Assembly: GCF_902506105.1 (NCBI RefSeq)
Contig: NZ_LR733303.1
Coordinates: 186,001-250,000 of the forward strand
DNA: 64,000 nucleotides
Reading direction: 5' to 3'
Source: Aeromicrobium sp. 9AM
Lineage (GTDB): Bacteria > Actinomycetota > Actinomycetes > Propionibacteriales > Nocardioidaceae
Positions 51,159 through 58,719 of this stretch are shown here, piece by piece. The notes under the pieces were generated by a model, which was not told where the DNA came from, ran no database searches, and saw only the letters and a list, made by a program, of their open reading frames with translations. Position 1 is the first letter of the stretch. Each line of letters starts with the position of its first letter. The position numbers and the translations under genes are program-made.

Positions 51159-52134
51159 ACTCCGTGACGAGCTCGCGCGCCTGATCCTGGGCGGCGAGCT
51201 GACCCTCACCAGCTCCGAGGTCGCCGACAAGGGCGGGCTGAGCCTGGAGGACGGCCAGAGGCTGTGGCGCGCCCTGGGCTTCCCCGACACGGGTGAGGCG
51301 ATCGCGTACGGCGATCCGGACGTCTCGGCGGTGGCGACCGTTGCGGCTGCCATCGAGTCTGGCGTGCTCGACGAGGAGACCGTCTTCCGCATCACCCGTG
51401 CGCTCGGCACCACGATGTCCCGGCTCGCCGACTGGCAGGTCTCGACCCTCGTCGACCAGGTCGAGCACGACGTCGAGGGTGGCAAGGCCAAGAGCCGGCT
51501 CGGCGCCGCGGTGAGCCTGGCCACCGACGCCGCGCCGGGGTTCGAGCAGCTCATGATCTACGCCTGGCGGCGCCATCTCGCCGCCGCAGCGGCCCGCATC
51601 GAGGCTCTGGGCGCGGCCGACGAGGAGCTGCTGTCGACGGTCGTGACGGTCGGCTTCGCGGACCTGTCCCGGTTCACCTCGCTGTCCAACGAGCTCGACG
51701 ACTCGACGCTCGGTGCGCTGGTCGAGAACTTCGAGACCCGTTGCACCGACATCGTCACCGCGCACGGCGGCCGGGTCGTCAAGACGCTCGGCGATGCTGT
51801 CCTGTTCGTGATCGCCGATGCCCCCGAGGGCACCCGCACTGCGCTGGATCTCGTCTCGCAGATCTCGTCGCGCGACGACATGCCCGACATCCGCGTCGGC
51901 CTGGCGACCGGCTCGGCGATCAGCCGGCTCGGCGATGTGTTCGGCCCGCCGGTCAACCTCGCCGCACGGCTCTCGCACGTCGCGCGCAGCAACCGCGTGC
52001 TGATCGACGGGGCGACCGCCGCGACCCTCGGCGACGAGTTCGACACCCGGACCCTGCCGCCTCGTCCACTGCGCGGGTTCGGCAACGTCTCGCCCATCAC
52101 CGTGACCGAACGGCGCGGCTTCCGCTCCCGATAG
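51145..52134 (+). CDS. Class III adenylate cyclase with N-terminal regulatory domain
   Basis: 329 residues. The N-terminal 160 residues form a helical regulatory domain like that of Rv1264 (ARLILGGELTLTSSEVADKG, LWRALGFPD), which in Rv1264 senses pH. The catalytic domain (about 170-320) has GFADLSRFTSL and VVKTLGDAVLF (two metal Asp and the adenine-selecting Lys), then GPPVNLAARLS (transition-state Asn and Arg). All residues needed for activity on ATP seem present. It is soluble, and overlaps the PH-domain gene by 14 bp. The GTG one codon earlier (51142) is an alternative start. Confidence 0.9.
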   Translation: MSRSELRDELARLILGGELTLTSSEVADKGGLSLEDGQRLWRALGFPDTGEAIAYGDPDVSAVATVAAAIESGVLDEETVFRITRALGTTMSRLADWQVSTLVDQVEHDVEGGKAKSRLGAAVSLATDAAPGFEQLMIYAWRRHLAAAAARIEALGAADEELLSTVVTVGFADLSRFTSLSNELDDSTLGALVENFETRCTDIVTAHGGRVVKTLGDAVLFVIADAPEGTRTALDLVSQISSRDDMPDIRVGLATGSAISRLGDVFGPPVNLAARLSHVARSNRVLIDGATAATLGDEFDTRTLPPRPLRGFGNVSPITVTERRGFRSR

Positions 52135-52143
52135 TCTGTGGTC
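52132..52143 (+). promoter_or_regulatory. Leaderless -10 region of purK
   Basis: TAGTCT overlaps the cyclase stop codon and is followed by six bases and the GTG at 52144. The same hexamer and gap precede the 43326 gene. Confidence 0.55.
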
Positions 52144-53271
52144 GTGCCATCACCCCAGCTCGCAGTCATCGGCGGCGGCCAGCTGGCTCGCATGATGCAG
52201 CAGGCCGCGATCGGTCTCGGCATCCGCATCCGGCTCCTCGCCGAGGCGCCCGACGTGTCCGCCGCCCAGGTCGTGCCCGACCACGTCGTCGGTGACTACA
52301 CCGACCTCGACACCCTGCGGGCGATCGTGGCCGATGCGCCGGTCGTGACGTTCGATCACGAGCACGTACCTCCCGAGCACCTCCGGGCGCTGGAGACCGA
52401 GGGCCACGCGTGCCGTCCCGGGCCGCACGCGCTCCTGTACGCCCAGGACAAGGGCGACATGCGAGCGCGACTTTCCGAGATGGGCATACCCTGCCCGCGC
52501 TTCCGCATGGTCACCACAGCTGAGGAGCTTGCGTCCTTCGGCTTCCCCGCCGTGGTCAAGACCACCCGAGGCGGTTACGACGGCAAGGGCGTGTGGGTCG
52601 TACGCTCGGCGGCCGACGCCGACGAGGCGTTCGCGTCCGGCCGGTCGCTGCTCGCCGAGGAGCTCGTCGACTTCCGTCGCGAGCTGTCCGCTCTGGTCGC
52701 CCGCTCGCCGTCGGGCGAGGTGCGCGCCTATCCCGTCGTCGAGTCCCGCCAGGCCAACGGTGTCTGTGCCGAGGTCATCGCCCCGGCGCCCGACCTCGAC
52801 GCCGGCCTGGATGCCGAGGCGCGTGCCATGGCCGAACGCATCGCGACCGAGCTCGACGTCACCGGCATCCTTGCGGTCGAGCTGTTCGAGACCGCCGACG
52901 GGCGGCTCCTCGTCAACGAGCTCGCGATGCGCCCGCACAACACGGGCCACTGGTCGATCGACGGTGCCGTGACGAGCCAGTTCGAGAATCACCTGCGCGC
53001 TGTGCTGGACCTGCCGCTCGGCTCGACCGAGGCGCGTACGCCCTTTTCGGTCATGGTCAACATCCTGGGCGGCGCCGTCGAGGACCTCGAGGCGCAGCGC
53101 GCGGTGGTGCTGGCGGCGGAGCCCGACGTCAAGGTCCACCTCTACGGCAAGTCCGTCAAGGCCGGACGCAAGGTCGGGCACGTGACGGCATACGGATCAG
53201 ATCTCGACGACGTGCTCGCCCGAGCCCGGCGTGCGGCAGCACTGTTCACAGACGGAGTGACCCATGACTGA
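52144..53271 (+). CDS. purK: N5-carboxyaminoimidazole ribonucleotide synthase
   Basis: Uses ATP and bicarbonate to carboxylate AIR on nitrogen in purine synthesis. The 375 residues have the N-terminal [18 protein letters not shown], an ATP-grasp core ([34 protein letters not shown]) and a small C-terminal domain. The GTG at 52144 is chosen from its -10 spacing; a GTG at 52138 is also in frame. The stop overlaps purE by 8 bp, so the two consecutive enzymes are made together. Confidence 0.94.
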   Translation: MPSPQLAVIGGGQLARMMQQAAIGLGIRIRLLAEAPDVSAAQVVPDHVVGDYTDLDTLRAIVADAPVVTFDHEHVPPEHLRALETEGHACRPGPHALLYAQDKGDMRARLSEMGIPCPRFRMVTTAEELASFGFPAVVKTTRGGYDGKGVWVVRSAADADEAFASGRSLLAEELVDFRRELSALVARSPSGEVRAYPVVESRQANGVCAEVIAPAPDLDAGLDAEARAMAERIATELDVTGILAVELFETADGRLLVNELAMRPHNTGHWSIDGAVTSQFENHLRAVLDLPLGSTEARTPFSVMVNILGGAVEDLEAQRAVVLAAEPDVKVHLYGKSVKAGRKVGHVTAYGSDLDDVLARARRAAALFTDGVTHD

Positions 53272-53779
53272 CTCAGCCCGCGTAGGCATCGTGATGGGCT
53301 CGGACTCCGACTGGCCCACGATGGAGGCCGCGGCGACGGCGCTGGGCGAGTTCGGCATCGCGTACGAGGCCGACGTCGTCTCGGCGCACCGCATGCCCGA
53401 CGAGATGCTGGCGTACGGTCGCGACGCCCACGCGCGCGGCATCGAGGTCATCATCGCCGGCGCCGGGGGAGCGGCCCACCTGCCCGGCATGCTCGCGGCG
53501 GTGACCCCCTTGCCCGTGATCGGCGTCCCGGTGGCGCTCAAGCACCTCGACGGCATGGACTCGCTGCTGTCGATCGTCCAGATGCCCGCCGGTGTGCCGG
53601 TCGCCACCGTGTCGATCGGCAATGCCCGCAACGCCGGCCTGCTGGCCGTACGCATCCTGGCCACCGGGGACGCCGCGTTGACCCAGAAGATGCTCGCCTT
53701 CCAGGCCGACCTCGCCGACACGGCCCGCGCCAAGGGCGAGAAGATCCGCAACCCGCACGGCGGCCTCGGCTTCCGCTGA
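53264..53779 (+). CDS. purE: N5-carboxyaminoimidazole ribonucleotide mutase
   Basis: Moves the carboxylate made by PurK from N5 to C4 to give CAIR. The 171 residues include the family motif [32 protein letters not shown] (catalytic His), [17 protein letters not shown] and [18 protein letters not shown]. It overlaps purK and ends just before an unusual intergenic array of dyads. It is the class I (bacterial) form by size and by the presence of PurK. Confidence 0.95.
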   Translation: MTDSARVGIVMGSDSDWPTMEAAATALGEFGIAYEADVVSAHRMPDEMLAYGRDAHARGIEVIIAGAGGAAHLPGMLAAVTPLPVIGVPVALKHLDGMDSLLSIVQMPAGVPVATVSIGNARNAGLLAVRILATGDAALTQKMLAFQADLADTARAKGEKIRNPHGGLGFR

Positions 53780-53784
53780 CGCGT

Positions 53785-53925
53785 CGGTTTACCAGGAGAA
53801 CCTGGTAAACCGCCACTTACCCGGGCAAATTCGCCCGGAGAAGTGCCGTCTTGCCCGGAGAAGTGCGGGTCGCCCCGAGGTTTGCCCGGTGAGGTGCTGG
53901 TTTACCAGGAGAACGTGGTAAACCG
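53785..53925. repeat. Intergenic array of dyads and GCCCGGAGAAGTGC units
   Basis: Starts with a perfect 12-bp stem, CGGTTTACCAGG-AGAA-CCTGGTAAACCG (53785-53812), and ends with a related dyad GGTTTACCA...TGGTAAACC (53899-53924). Between them lie GCCCGGAGAAGTGC at 53833 and 53853, a variant GCCCGGTGAGGTGC at 53884, and a nested hairpin CACTT-AC-CCGGGC-AAATTC-GCCCGG-AG-AAGTG (53814-53845). It fills the convergent gap between purE and the flavoprotein gene, so terminator activity is likely. The unit structure is more elaborate than a terminator needs. Confidence 0.8.
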
Positions 53926-53945
53926 TCGCTCCTCCGGACGAACCG

Positions 53946-54566
53946 TCAGCTCGTGTAGAGCTTCTCGGCGTAGGCCGGGCCGTAGTAGGCCTCGATCTCC
54001 TCGAGTGAGTCGTTCGGGCGCTCGAGGGACTTGGCGATCTGCGCCCGGCTCGGCACGGCGTCAGGGTGCCACGTCTCGGGATCCCACAGCTTGGAGCGCA
54101 GGAACGCCTTCGAGCAGTGGAAGAAGATCTGCTCGACCGCGACCTCGAGGATCACCACCGGCCGGTGGCCCTTGACGACCATCTGATCGGCGTACGGCGC
54201 GTCGGCCAGCAGCGTTGCGCGGCCGTTGATGCGCAGCGTGTCGCCGCGACCGGGGACCACGAAGATCAGCCCGACGTGCGGGTTCTCGAGGATGTTGGCG
54301 AATCCGTCCGCCCGCTTGTTGCCGGGCCGCTCCGGGATCGCGACGGTCGTGTCGTCGACCACGTGGGCAAAGCCCGCCGGATCGCCCTTGGGCGAGACGT
54401 CGCACGCGCCGTTGGCGTCAGACGTCGCGACGAGGCAGAACGGCGACGCCGCGAGCCACGCACGGTGCTCGGGCAGGAACGCCTGGGAGTCCTTGTCGAG
54501 CGTGCGTTGCAGCGGGGTGCCGAGCAGGTCACGCAGCTCGGCCTGGTTGGTGATCTCGGTGCGCAT
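53946..54566 (-). CDS. Pyridoxamine 5'-phosphate oxidase-like flavoprotein
   Basis: 206 residues of the FMN-binding split-barrel group, MSMEG_1061-like branch: FLPEHRAWLAASPFCLVATS, CDVSPKGDPAGFAHV, IPERPGNKRADGFANILENP, VGLIFVVPGRGDTLRINGRA. Members bind FMN or F420 and often reduce or oxidise small molecules. True PNPOx activity is unlikely because the C-terminal PLP signature is missing. TAGATT lies 7 nt before the ATG. It is preceded by a hypothetical gene on the same strand. Confidence 0.87.
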   Translation of the reverse strand: MRTEITNQAELRDLLGTPLQRTLDKDSQAFLPEHRAWLAASPFCLVATSDANGACDVSPKGDPAGFAHVVDDTTVAIPERPGNKRADGFANILENPHVGLIFVVPGRGDTLRINGRATLLADAPYADQMVVKGHRPVVILEVAVEQIFFHCSKAFLRSKLWDPETWHPDAVPSRAQIAKSLERPNDSLEEIEAYYGPAYAEKLYTS

Positions 54567-54576
54567 ACCGAGAAAT

Positions 54577-55170
54577 CTACCGCCGTACGTACGACGTCAG
54601 GGCCGTGAGTGTCGGGGTTGCCGGCGCCGAGGCGAAGCCGAACCGCACGGCCGGCTCCACGGGTCCGAGCCGTCCGAGCTCCTCACCCTCCCAGGTCGCC
54701 CGTGCGTCGATCAGGCGGCGCACGTCCCGCGCGGCGTACCACTCGGTGCTGCCGCCGCCCGCCGAGCCGTACGTCCGTACGCCCGGCATGAGCCGGGCAG
54801 CGACCGGGTTGCAGACCTTGGCCCACGTCGCCGTGCGGCGCACCACCTCCGGCACGAGCCCCAGCAGCGGCGCGACCCACAGTCGCTGGCCAGGGGTGAA
54901 GCGTGCCTGCAGCGACCGGGTGTGCACCGACCACTCGTCGCCACGCTCGACCGAGACCGGTTCCAGGCGGACCTCGTCGAACACGTACGTCGACGCCACG
55001 AAGTCGGCGACGCTCTGGCGTGCCGCGAGCAGAGTGCGGTGGCCCGACCGGTCCTCGACCATGACATCGGCGAACGGCCCGAACGGGCTCTCGTCCCAGA
55101 TGCCCACCACGATGCGCACGCCCGATGACGTCCCGAACCCGGCGATGTGCCCGGTGAAGGTGCTCGTCAT
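54577..55170 (-). CDS. Hypothetical protein (197 aa)
   Basis: No family recognised. The N-terminal half looks beta-rich (FTGHIAGFGTSSGVRIVVGI, FADVMVEDRSGHRTLLAAR). The rest has LVPEVVRRTATWAKVCNPVA and YAARDVRRLIDARATWEG. There is no signal peptide or TM segment. CACACT lies 6 nt upstream of the ATG, in leaderless spacing. It ends 10 bp before the start of the flavoprotein gene, suggesting one transcript. Composition is like the core genome. Confidence 0.7.
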   Translation of the reverse strand: MTSTFTGHIAGFGTSSGVRIVVGIWDESPFGPFADVMVEDRSGHRTLLAARQSVADFVASTYVFDEVRLEPVSVERGDEWSVHTRSLQARFTPGQRLWVAPLLGLVPEVVRRTATWAKVCNPVAARLMPGVRTYGSAGGGSTEWYAARDVRRLIDARATWEGEELGRLGPVEPAVRFGFASAPATPTLTALTSYVRR

Positions 55171-55263
55171 GTCGCCAGTGTGTCCGATGCCACGAAAGGT
55201 GCGGTTGGGACCGCGCGATGATCGGGGTATTATTACTTGGTCGTCCTACTATCGGGAGTCCAC

Positions 55264-56424
55264 GTGTCCGACTTGTTCGTCCTGTCCGAGGAGCACCAGG
55301 CCATTCGCGAGGCCGTCCGCGCCGTCGCCGAGGCCAAGATCGCCCCGTTCGCGGCCGATGTCGACGAGAACGCCCGCTGGCCCCACGAGGCGGCCGCCGC
55401 GCTGCTCGCCGCGGACTTCCATGCTCCCCACGTGCCCGAGGCCTATGGCGGAGCGGGTGCCGATGCACTGGCCACCGTGCTGGTCATCGAGGAGATCGCC
55501 CGCGTCGACGTCTCCGCCTCGCTGATCCCGGCGGTCAACAAGCTCGGCTCGCTGCCGCTGATGATCGCTGGCGACGAGCAGCTCAAGAAGAACTACCTCT
55601 CGCGCCTGGCGCACGGCGAGGGCTTCTCCTACTGCCTGTCCGAGCCCGAGGCCGGCAGCGACGCCGCCAACCAGAAGACCCGCGCGGTCCGCAGCGGCGA
55701 CGACTGGATCCTCAACGGCGTCAAGCGGTGGATCTCCAACGCCGGCGAGTCCGAGTTCTACACGGTCCTGGCGGTCACCGATCCCGACAAGCGTACGAAG
55801 GGCATCTCGGCGTTCGTCGTCGAGAAGTCCGACGAGGGCGTGTCGTTCGGGGCGCCGGAGCGCAAGCTCGGCATCAAGGGCTCGCCGACCCGCGAGGTCT
55901 ACCTCGACAACGTCCGCATCCCGGGCGACCGGATCATCGGCCCCGAGGGCACCGGCTTCGCCACCGCGATGAAGACGCTCGACCACACCCGCGTCACGAT
56001 CGCGGCCCAGGCCGTCGGTGTCGCGCAGGGCGCACTCGACTACGCGCTGGGGTACGTCCAGGAGCGCAAGCAGTTCGGCCACAAGATCGCCGACTTCCAG
56101 GGGCTGCAGTTCATGCTCGCCGACATGGGCATGAAGATCGAAGCCGCCCGGCAGCTGACGTACGCCGCCGCCGGTCGCTCCGAGCGTGGCGACAAGGATC
56201 TGACGTTCTTCGGCGCCGCTGCCAAGGCGTTCGCCTCCGACACCGCGATGCAGGTCACGACGGATGCGGTGCAGCTGCTCGGCGGCTACGGCTTCACTCG
56301 CGACTACCCGGTCGAGCGGATGATGCGCGACGCCAAGATCACCCAGATCTACGAGGGCACCAACCAGGTGCAGCGCGTCGTGATGGCCCGCCAGCTCCTC
56401 GCCGGAGTCCAGTCGACGCTCTGA
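55264..56424 (+). CDS. Acyl-CoA dehydrogenase (FadE25-like)
   Basis: 386 residues. Seen: FSYCLSEPEAGSDAANQKT, LNGVKRWISNAGESEFYTVL, ERKLGIKGSPTREVYLDNVR, YVQERKQFGHKIADFQGLQ and LLGGYGFTRDYPVERMMRDA with YEGTNQVQRVVMARQLL, where the catalytic Glu of short-chain enzymes falls (YEGT). The GTG at 55264 follows GGGAG. Its position after purK-purE matches fadE25 in mycobacteria. TATTAT and TACTAT lie upstream as possible -10 elements. It is the last recognisable core gene before the composition shift. Confidence 0.94.
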   Translation: MSDLFVLSEEHQAIREAVRAVAEAKIAPFAADVDENARWPHEAAAALLAADFHAPHVPEAYGGAGADALATVLVIEEIARVDVSASLIPAVNKLGSLPLMIAGDEQLKKNYLSRLAHGEGFSYCLSEPEAGSDAANQKTRAVRSGDDWILNGVKRWISNAGESEFYTVLAVTDPDKRTKGISAFVVEKSDEGVSFGAPERKLGIKGSPTREVYLDNVRIPGDRIIGPEGTGFATAMKTLDHTRVTIAAQAVGVAQGALDYALGYVQERKQFGHKIADFQGLQFMLADMGMKIEAARQLTYAAAGRSERGDKDLTFFGAAAKAFASDTAMQVTTDAVQLLGGYGFTRDYPVERMMRDAKITQIYEGTNQVQRVVMARQLLAGVQSTL

Positions 56425-56714
56425 GCGCTGCAATCACAGCGATTATCTCCGCCAGCAAAGGTAGAAGCAGCGACCAGTCTGTTTCACGTTCCGCGAAGGC
56501 TCGCGCACGCAAAAGCACGGGTTCGCACCCAGATGCACAAGCTGTGTGACGCTTGTGTGACGGCTGAAATTCACGATACGTCCTACTTTGGGGGCTTCGA
56601 GCCCATAGGCTCGCGTGGCAGTCGGCCCTCTGTGCCGACGATGAGCCACGGTCTGCGAGCTGAATGCGGCGTTGCGGAAAGGCTGACGAAGCAGTCTAGA
56701 ATTCGGGGGTACAT
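56425..56714. other. 290-bp junction region between core and accessory island
   Basis: No gene is seen. It holds a pair of 9-bp direct repeats TGTGTGACG (56543 and 56554, 11-bp period), a small hairpin CGAGCC-CATA-GGCTCG (56598-56613) and a possible promoter for the next gene (TTGCGG, 19 bp, TAGAAT at 56697-56702). G+C falls here relative to the genes before it. No integrase, tRNA or att-like duplication is visible. Confidence 0.5.
56697..56702 (+). promoter_or_regulatory. Possible -10 of the accessory membrane-protein gene
   Basis: TAGAAT lies 12 nt before the GTG at 56715, with a GGGGG ribosome site between. TTGCGG sits 19 bp further upstream as a weak -35. So this gene is probably led, unlike many core genes here. 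Confidence 0.4.
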
Positions 56715-58133
56715 GTGACGGTCGCGACAGAGCCGAAGTTCGATGCCCGAGGCCTCACCGCTGCCCTCGCTCTCATCCGGGGCTCGCAGCCTCTCGATGA
56801 GGTCCGGGAGGTCGTCACGTACATAAATGGGGACATCGAGCGCCAAGTCACACTCGAACTCGGTCCGACATTCATGCGGAACGTTGTGGAAAAGACAGTC
56901 GGCAGTTTTCGGCTTCCCGTGCTCATCGCCACACCCCGTAAAGGGAAGTTGAGGAGCATCTCGGACCTCCGGAACGCGGCAGGCGAAGAACTCACGCTTC
57001 TGTCTCACGACGATCACCAGTTCGTAGCGAAGGCCCTGCTGACCATGCTCCTGTACAAGGCCTACCAGCCCTGGTTGGAAGACGAGTCGGGCGCAAGAGA
57101 CATCTTGATAGCGAAACAAGCCCTGCTGTTCGAGTGCGTGACACTCCACGCGGACGCAGCCGAGGAGGTGTTTAAGAGTTTGTTCACGTCGGACGGGCAC
57201 CTTGACGGTGCGACACAGACCAAGTGTGTCCCGGCGCTCGTGCACGACCTCAAGCAAACCGCGGAGCTGCTGTGCACCAGGTATCTGCTTCTCGCTGACT
57301 TCGTAAGTGCCGACGAGGGCCGCAACTCCCTGACGTACAAGCATCGCCGCGCGTACAACGAGAGGCGTGAGCGGTTGATGGACAAAGCCAAGACGTTCGT
57401 GGGTGGCCGGCCGTCGTACGTACGTGTTGAGTGCCCGTGGGCACGGCGGACGGACTCGTTCCACATCACGTACCAGGTTGCGGACGGCCACTACGCCTTA
57501 CGCAGATTTGCCACCCATCGGCCGAAGGCTGTCACGGGCCGCCAGCACGTCAAACACCTGACAAGGCTGCCCGATAGAAGCGCGGCAGGTTCATCGCCCC
57601 AGCTGGTGACCTGTCAGCCTTCGCCGAGCATCTCTGCTCCGCACCTTCTCGTCGGACGAGGGACGCACTCAACGGAAGCCATCGACGCGGTCTTTCTGAC
57701 GCAGGAACGCCCGCTGGGGTCCGCAGGGGCGACCTGGTTGACGTGCTTCCTGACAACAGCGTTGGCGTCGCTGCTCTCGCTGTTCGGGTTCCTCATACCG
57801 CTGGCCCAAGTGACAAGCCCGGCAGTGATCTTGGCACTCATCGCGGCGATTGGGACATTTTCCAATTCATCGTTTCGCACCGGAGATGACGGCGTTTCCG
57901 TTCTCTCCAAGGCGTTGGTCTTCTTCAACGTTGTGCTGGCTATCTCGTTCTGCTGGGTGTGGGTCGTGCTGCAGAGCCGTTCCTCTACCAAGGAGGCTGC
58001 TGACATCCAATCGATCAACGGATGGTTGTCAGTGGGACTGGTCGCCGCACTGTTCCTGGTGTTGATCTTCGCGACCGTGCGAGTATGTAATGCTGTACTT
58101 AACTTCCAGAAGGTGATTACCCATGACGACTGA
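56715..58133 (+). CDS. Unrecognised protein with four C-terminal TM helices
   Basis: 472 residues. The first 330 are soluble with a mixed alpha/beta look and no motif I can name (LDEVREVVTYINGDIERQVT, RLMDKAKTFVGGRPSYVRVE). The last 150 contain four TM helices (about 340-362, 366-384, 398-418, 432-455), so the soluble part is cytoplasmic or anchored at the inner face. Codon use has more A/T at third positions than core genes. The GTG follows GGGGG. It overlaps the next ATG by 11 bp. Effector-type proteins in defence islands often have this soluble-plus-TM plan, but homology is not shown. Confidence 0.75.
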   Translation: MTVATEPKFDARGLTAALALIRGSQPLDEVREVVTYINGDIERQVTLELGPTFMRNVVEKTVGSFRLPVLIATPRKGKLRSISDLRNAAGEELTLLSHDDHQFVAKALLTMLLYKAYQPWLEDESGARDILIAKQALLFECVTLHADAAEEVFKSLFTSDGHLDGATQTKCVPALVHDLKQTAELLCTRYLLLADFVSADEGRNSLTYKHRRAYNERRERLMDKAKTFVGGRPSYVRVECPWARRTDSFHITYQVADGHYALRRFATHRPKAVTGRQHVKHLTRLPDRSAAGSSPQLVTCQPSPSISAPHLLVGRGTHSTEAIDAVFLTQERPLGSAGATWLTCFLTTALASLLSLFGFLIPLAQVTSPAVILALIAAIGTFSNSSFRTGDDGVSVLSKALVFFNVVLAISFCWVWVVLQSRSSTKEAADIQSINGWLSVGLVAALFLVLIFATVRVCNAVLNFQKVITHDD

Positions 58134-58407
58134 CGCTCTAGAAGCAGAGACAGTCGCAGAGCCCGAACAGCCGAGCGAACCGTGGAATCCGCGCGGTGGC
58201 GAGTCGGTAGCGGTCGACGACTTGGCCGAAGTGGACCGCTTCGCAGGCCCGCACGAGGACGGCGTGGACCCAATTCTGTTCGATGACGAGTTCAGTCAGT
58301 CGCTGATTACTGGACTCGTCGAAGCCGGCGCGACTGGCGACATCGCGAAAGCGATCAGGAAGCACCTCCCGAACCTTCCACCCGAGGCTGCAGCAGCTTC
58401 GCGTTGA
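58123..58407 (+). CDS. Small acidic protein coupled to the TM protein (94 aa)
   Basis: Opens MTTDALEAETVAEPEQPSEP, very acidic and Pro-rich, followed by DPILFDDEFSQSLITGLVEAG and a short basic helix (AKAIRKHLPNLP). No domain recognised. The ATG lies inside the last codons of the preceding gene, so translation is coupled and a direct partnership is plausible. No membrane segment or signal. Confidence 0.7.
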   Translation: MTTDALEAETVAEPEQPSEPWNPRGGESVAVDDLAEVDRFAGPHEDGVDPILFDDEFSQSLITGLVEAGATGDIAKAIRKHLPNLPPEAAAASR

Positions 58408-58511
58408 TCTTGCGTGGCGGATACCGCTCGAATGCCGGTTTCAGTCGGCAGATGCGGCTACGATCACGGCATAAGAACGGGCCAGTGTTGGCCACCCCGA
58501 ACAGGAGAACA

Positions 58512-58685
58512 ATGGCGTACGTGGCGATCAAAGTTCCAGGAAGGACCCTTGAGGGTTCTATCGCGGAGGTCTCCAAGTTGACGTTCTCTGCCGAGTCCCA
58601 CTCCGCATGGGAGAAGGCGATGTCTGCCATCGAGCAGGCTGAACGACACGTAGACGAAGACTCCCAACTCATCTGCATTCACTGA
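58512..58685 (+). CDS. Small hypothetical protein (57 aa)
   Basis: Starts MAYVAIKVPGRTLEGSIAEV and ends DEDSQLICIH. The ATG at 58512 has a strong AGGAGA ribosome site six bases away, the best evidence that it is real. It is soluble and slightly acidic. It sits 34 bp before the C39-like gene and could be its immunity, inhibitor or substrate peptide. That is speculation from size and place. Confidence 0.6.
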   Translation: MAYVAIKVPGRTLEGSIAEVSKLTFSAESHSAWEKAMSAIEQAERHVDEDSQLICIH

Positions 58686-58719
58686 CCTGTAGTCACACGA
58701 CAACTCGTCATATTCCTTC

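Noticed and set aside
53833..53897. CRISPR-like array of three GCCCGGAGAAGTGC units
   Set aside because: The units are 14 bp with unequal spacing (20 and 31 bp) and one is degenerate. There is no cas gene and the spacers are too short.
56505..56535. tRNA 3' fragment or att site suggested by GGGTTCGCACCC near the island start
   Set aside because: No five-base T-stem, acceptor stem or CCA end can be formed, and no second copy is seen in the window.
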